Shown: piece after piece, positions 41,459 through 41,656 of the stretch
Position numbering within the stretch: position 1 is the stretch's first letter
Layout: each line of letters begins with the position of its first letter
Assembly (NCBI GenBank): GCA_029263715.1
Contig: JAJUFP010000012.1
Span: 1 to 41,656 of the forward strand
Length of the DNA stretch: 41,656 nucleotides
From: Nitrososphaera sp.
Lineage (GTDB): Archaea > Thermoproteota > Nitrososphaeria > Nitrososphaerales > Nitrososphaeraceae
Direction of reading: 5' to 3'
Notes under the pieces: model-generated
Database searches by the model: none
The model's input: only the letters and a program-made list of their open reading frames with translations
Told to the model about the DNA's origin: nothing
Made by a program: the position numbers and the translations under genes

Positions 41459-41656
41459 CTACTTTTGGCGTACAGCAATAACTGGTGTGGATGTTTCCAG
41501 CATCTTGCCGGTCTTGGCCCGAAGCTTTGCCTTGTACTTCAGGTTCCTTGGCTTGGTCCGAAGACGATAGCCGCAGCATGGGCACCACAGACCATCCCAC
41601 TTGATAAAGATCTCACATATCTGGCAGCGTTTCTGTCCACTGGCGTACCTTCCAGA
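41459..41656 (-). CDS. Zinc-ribbon protein, N-terminus beyond the window
   Basis: Read on the minus strand the last 65 codons before TAG (41459-41461) are open up to the window edge. The visible part contains two CX2C-type pairs (KRCQICEIF and WCPCCGYRL), followed by a basic region RTKPRNLKYKAKLRAK and a C-terminal VIAVRQK. The zinc-ribbon and basic tail suggest a nucleic-acid or ribosome-associated protein. The start is off the window, so length and family are not known. Confidence 0.72.
   Translation of the reverse strand, partial: SGRYASGQKRCQICEIFIKWDGLWCPCCGYRLRTKPRNLKYKAKLRAKTGKMLETSTPVIAVRQK

Noticed and set aside
1-41656. CRISPR arrays, insertion sequences, prophage genes or an origin of replication.
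   Set aside because: I saw no spaced direct repeats, transposase, integrase or Orc1/Cdc6 gene, and no clear long inverted repeats other than those listed.

Overview
The window is archaeal and most likely from an ammonia-oxidising thaumarchaeon of the soil (Nitrososphaera-like) lineage. This rests on: archaeal-type genes (group II chaperonin, aIF5B, L7Ae, S28e, L24e, archaeal glycyl-tRNA synthetase, ATP-dependent DNA ligase); tRNA genes with bulge-helix-bulge introns and no encoded CCA; TATA boxes about 25 nt from many start codons; a copper-rich terminal oxidase cluster; an F420:NADP oxidoreductase; and an iron-type alcohol dehydrogenase of the family used in the 3-hydroxypropionate/4-hydroxybutyrate cycle. 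Base composition looks close to half G+C by eye. The placement is an inference from gene content and was not checked by a search.

Layout. 1-4500: an intron-bearing tRNA-Lys(TTT), a radical SAM protein, a cyclase-family hydrolase, a stand-alone Lrp-type RAM domain, a class V aminotransferase, a degenerate RecA-like protein, a 3-TM protein and a small zinc protein. 4500-9150: thermosome, a rhomboid protease with an Hsp20-like tail, a C2H2 mini-protein, a second RAM protein, a FilR1-type regulator and ribosomal protein L11. 9200-14270: a 1555-aa cell-surface subtilase and a thioredoxin. 14270-17320: the leftward operon L7Ae - S28e - L24e - ndk - infB. 17390-20580: a phosphohexomutase, a tRNA-Leu(TAG) with two introns, and a GH5-like glycosidase followed by an out-of-frame CFI-box-like tail. 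20580-22520: a leftward regulator-osmC operon and a divergent ribbon-helix-helix regulator around a palindromic operator. 22650-25530: DNA ligase, a zinc-ribbon protein, tRNA-Lys(CTT) with a non-canonical intron, and an SRPBCC-RHH fusion. 25590-31290: Fe-ADH and the heme-copper oxidase cluster (split CoxB, CoxA, double cupredoxin, half-size CtaA, membrane protein). 31330-41656: histidine phosphatase, F420 reductase, a PspAA protein with a basic tail, aminotransferase, glycyl-tRNA synthetase plus zinc finger, a DUF59-PqqD fusion plus methyltransferase, MtnA-type isomerase, nucleotide-sugar dehydrogenase, an unknown protein and a cut zinc-ribbon gene.

How it works together. Most of the window is housekeeping: translation, protein folding, respiration and cell-surface sugar precursors (phosphohexomutase, UDP-ManNAc-type dehydrogenase). 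The oxidase genes form one tightly packed leftward unit with 4-nt overlaps and Shine-Dalgarno-led TTG starts, and a heme A synthase serves the oxidase. Elsewhere, closely spaced divergent genes appear to share one central TATA element and to be leaderless.

The most unusual content is (i) three of three tRNA genes interrupted, with four introns in total, two of them at non-canonical positions and supported by perfect bulge-helix-bulge pairings; (ii) several domain fusions (rhomboid-Hsp20, SRPBCC-RHH, DUF59-PqqD, basic tail-PspAA); and (iii) a divergent pair of MEDS-like signal proteins with twin TGATATCA operators. I found no CRISPR array, insertion sequence or prophage. No gene-free stretch longer than 300 bases remains once the small genes are counted.
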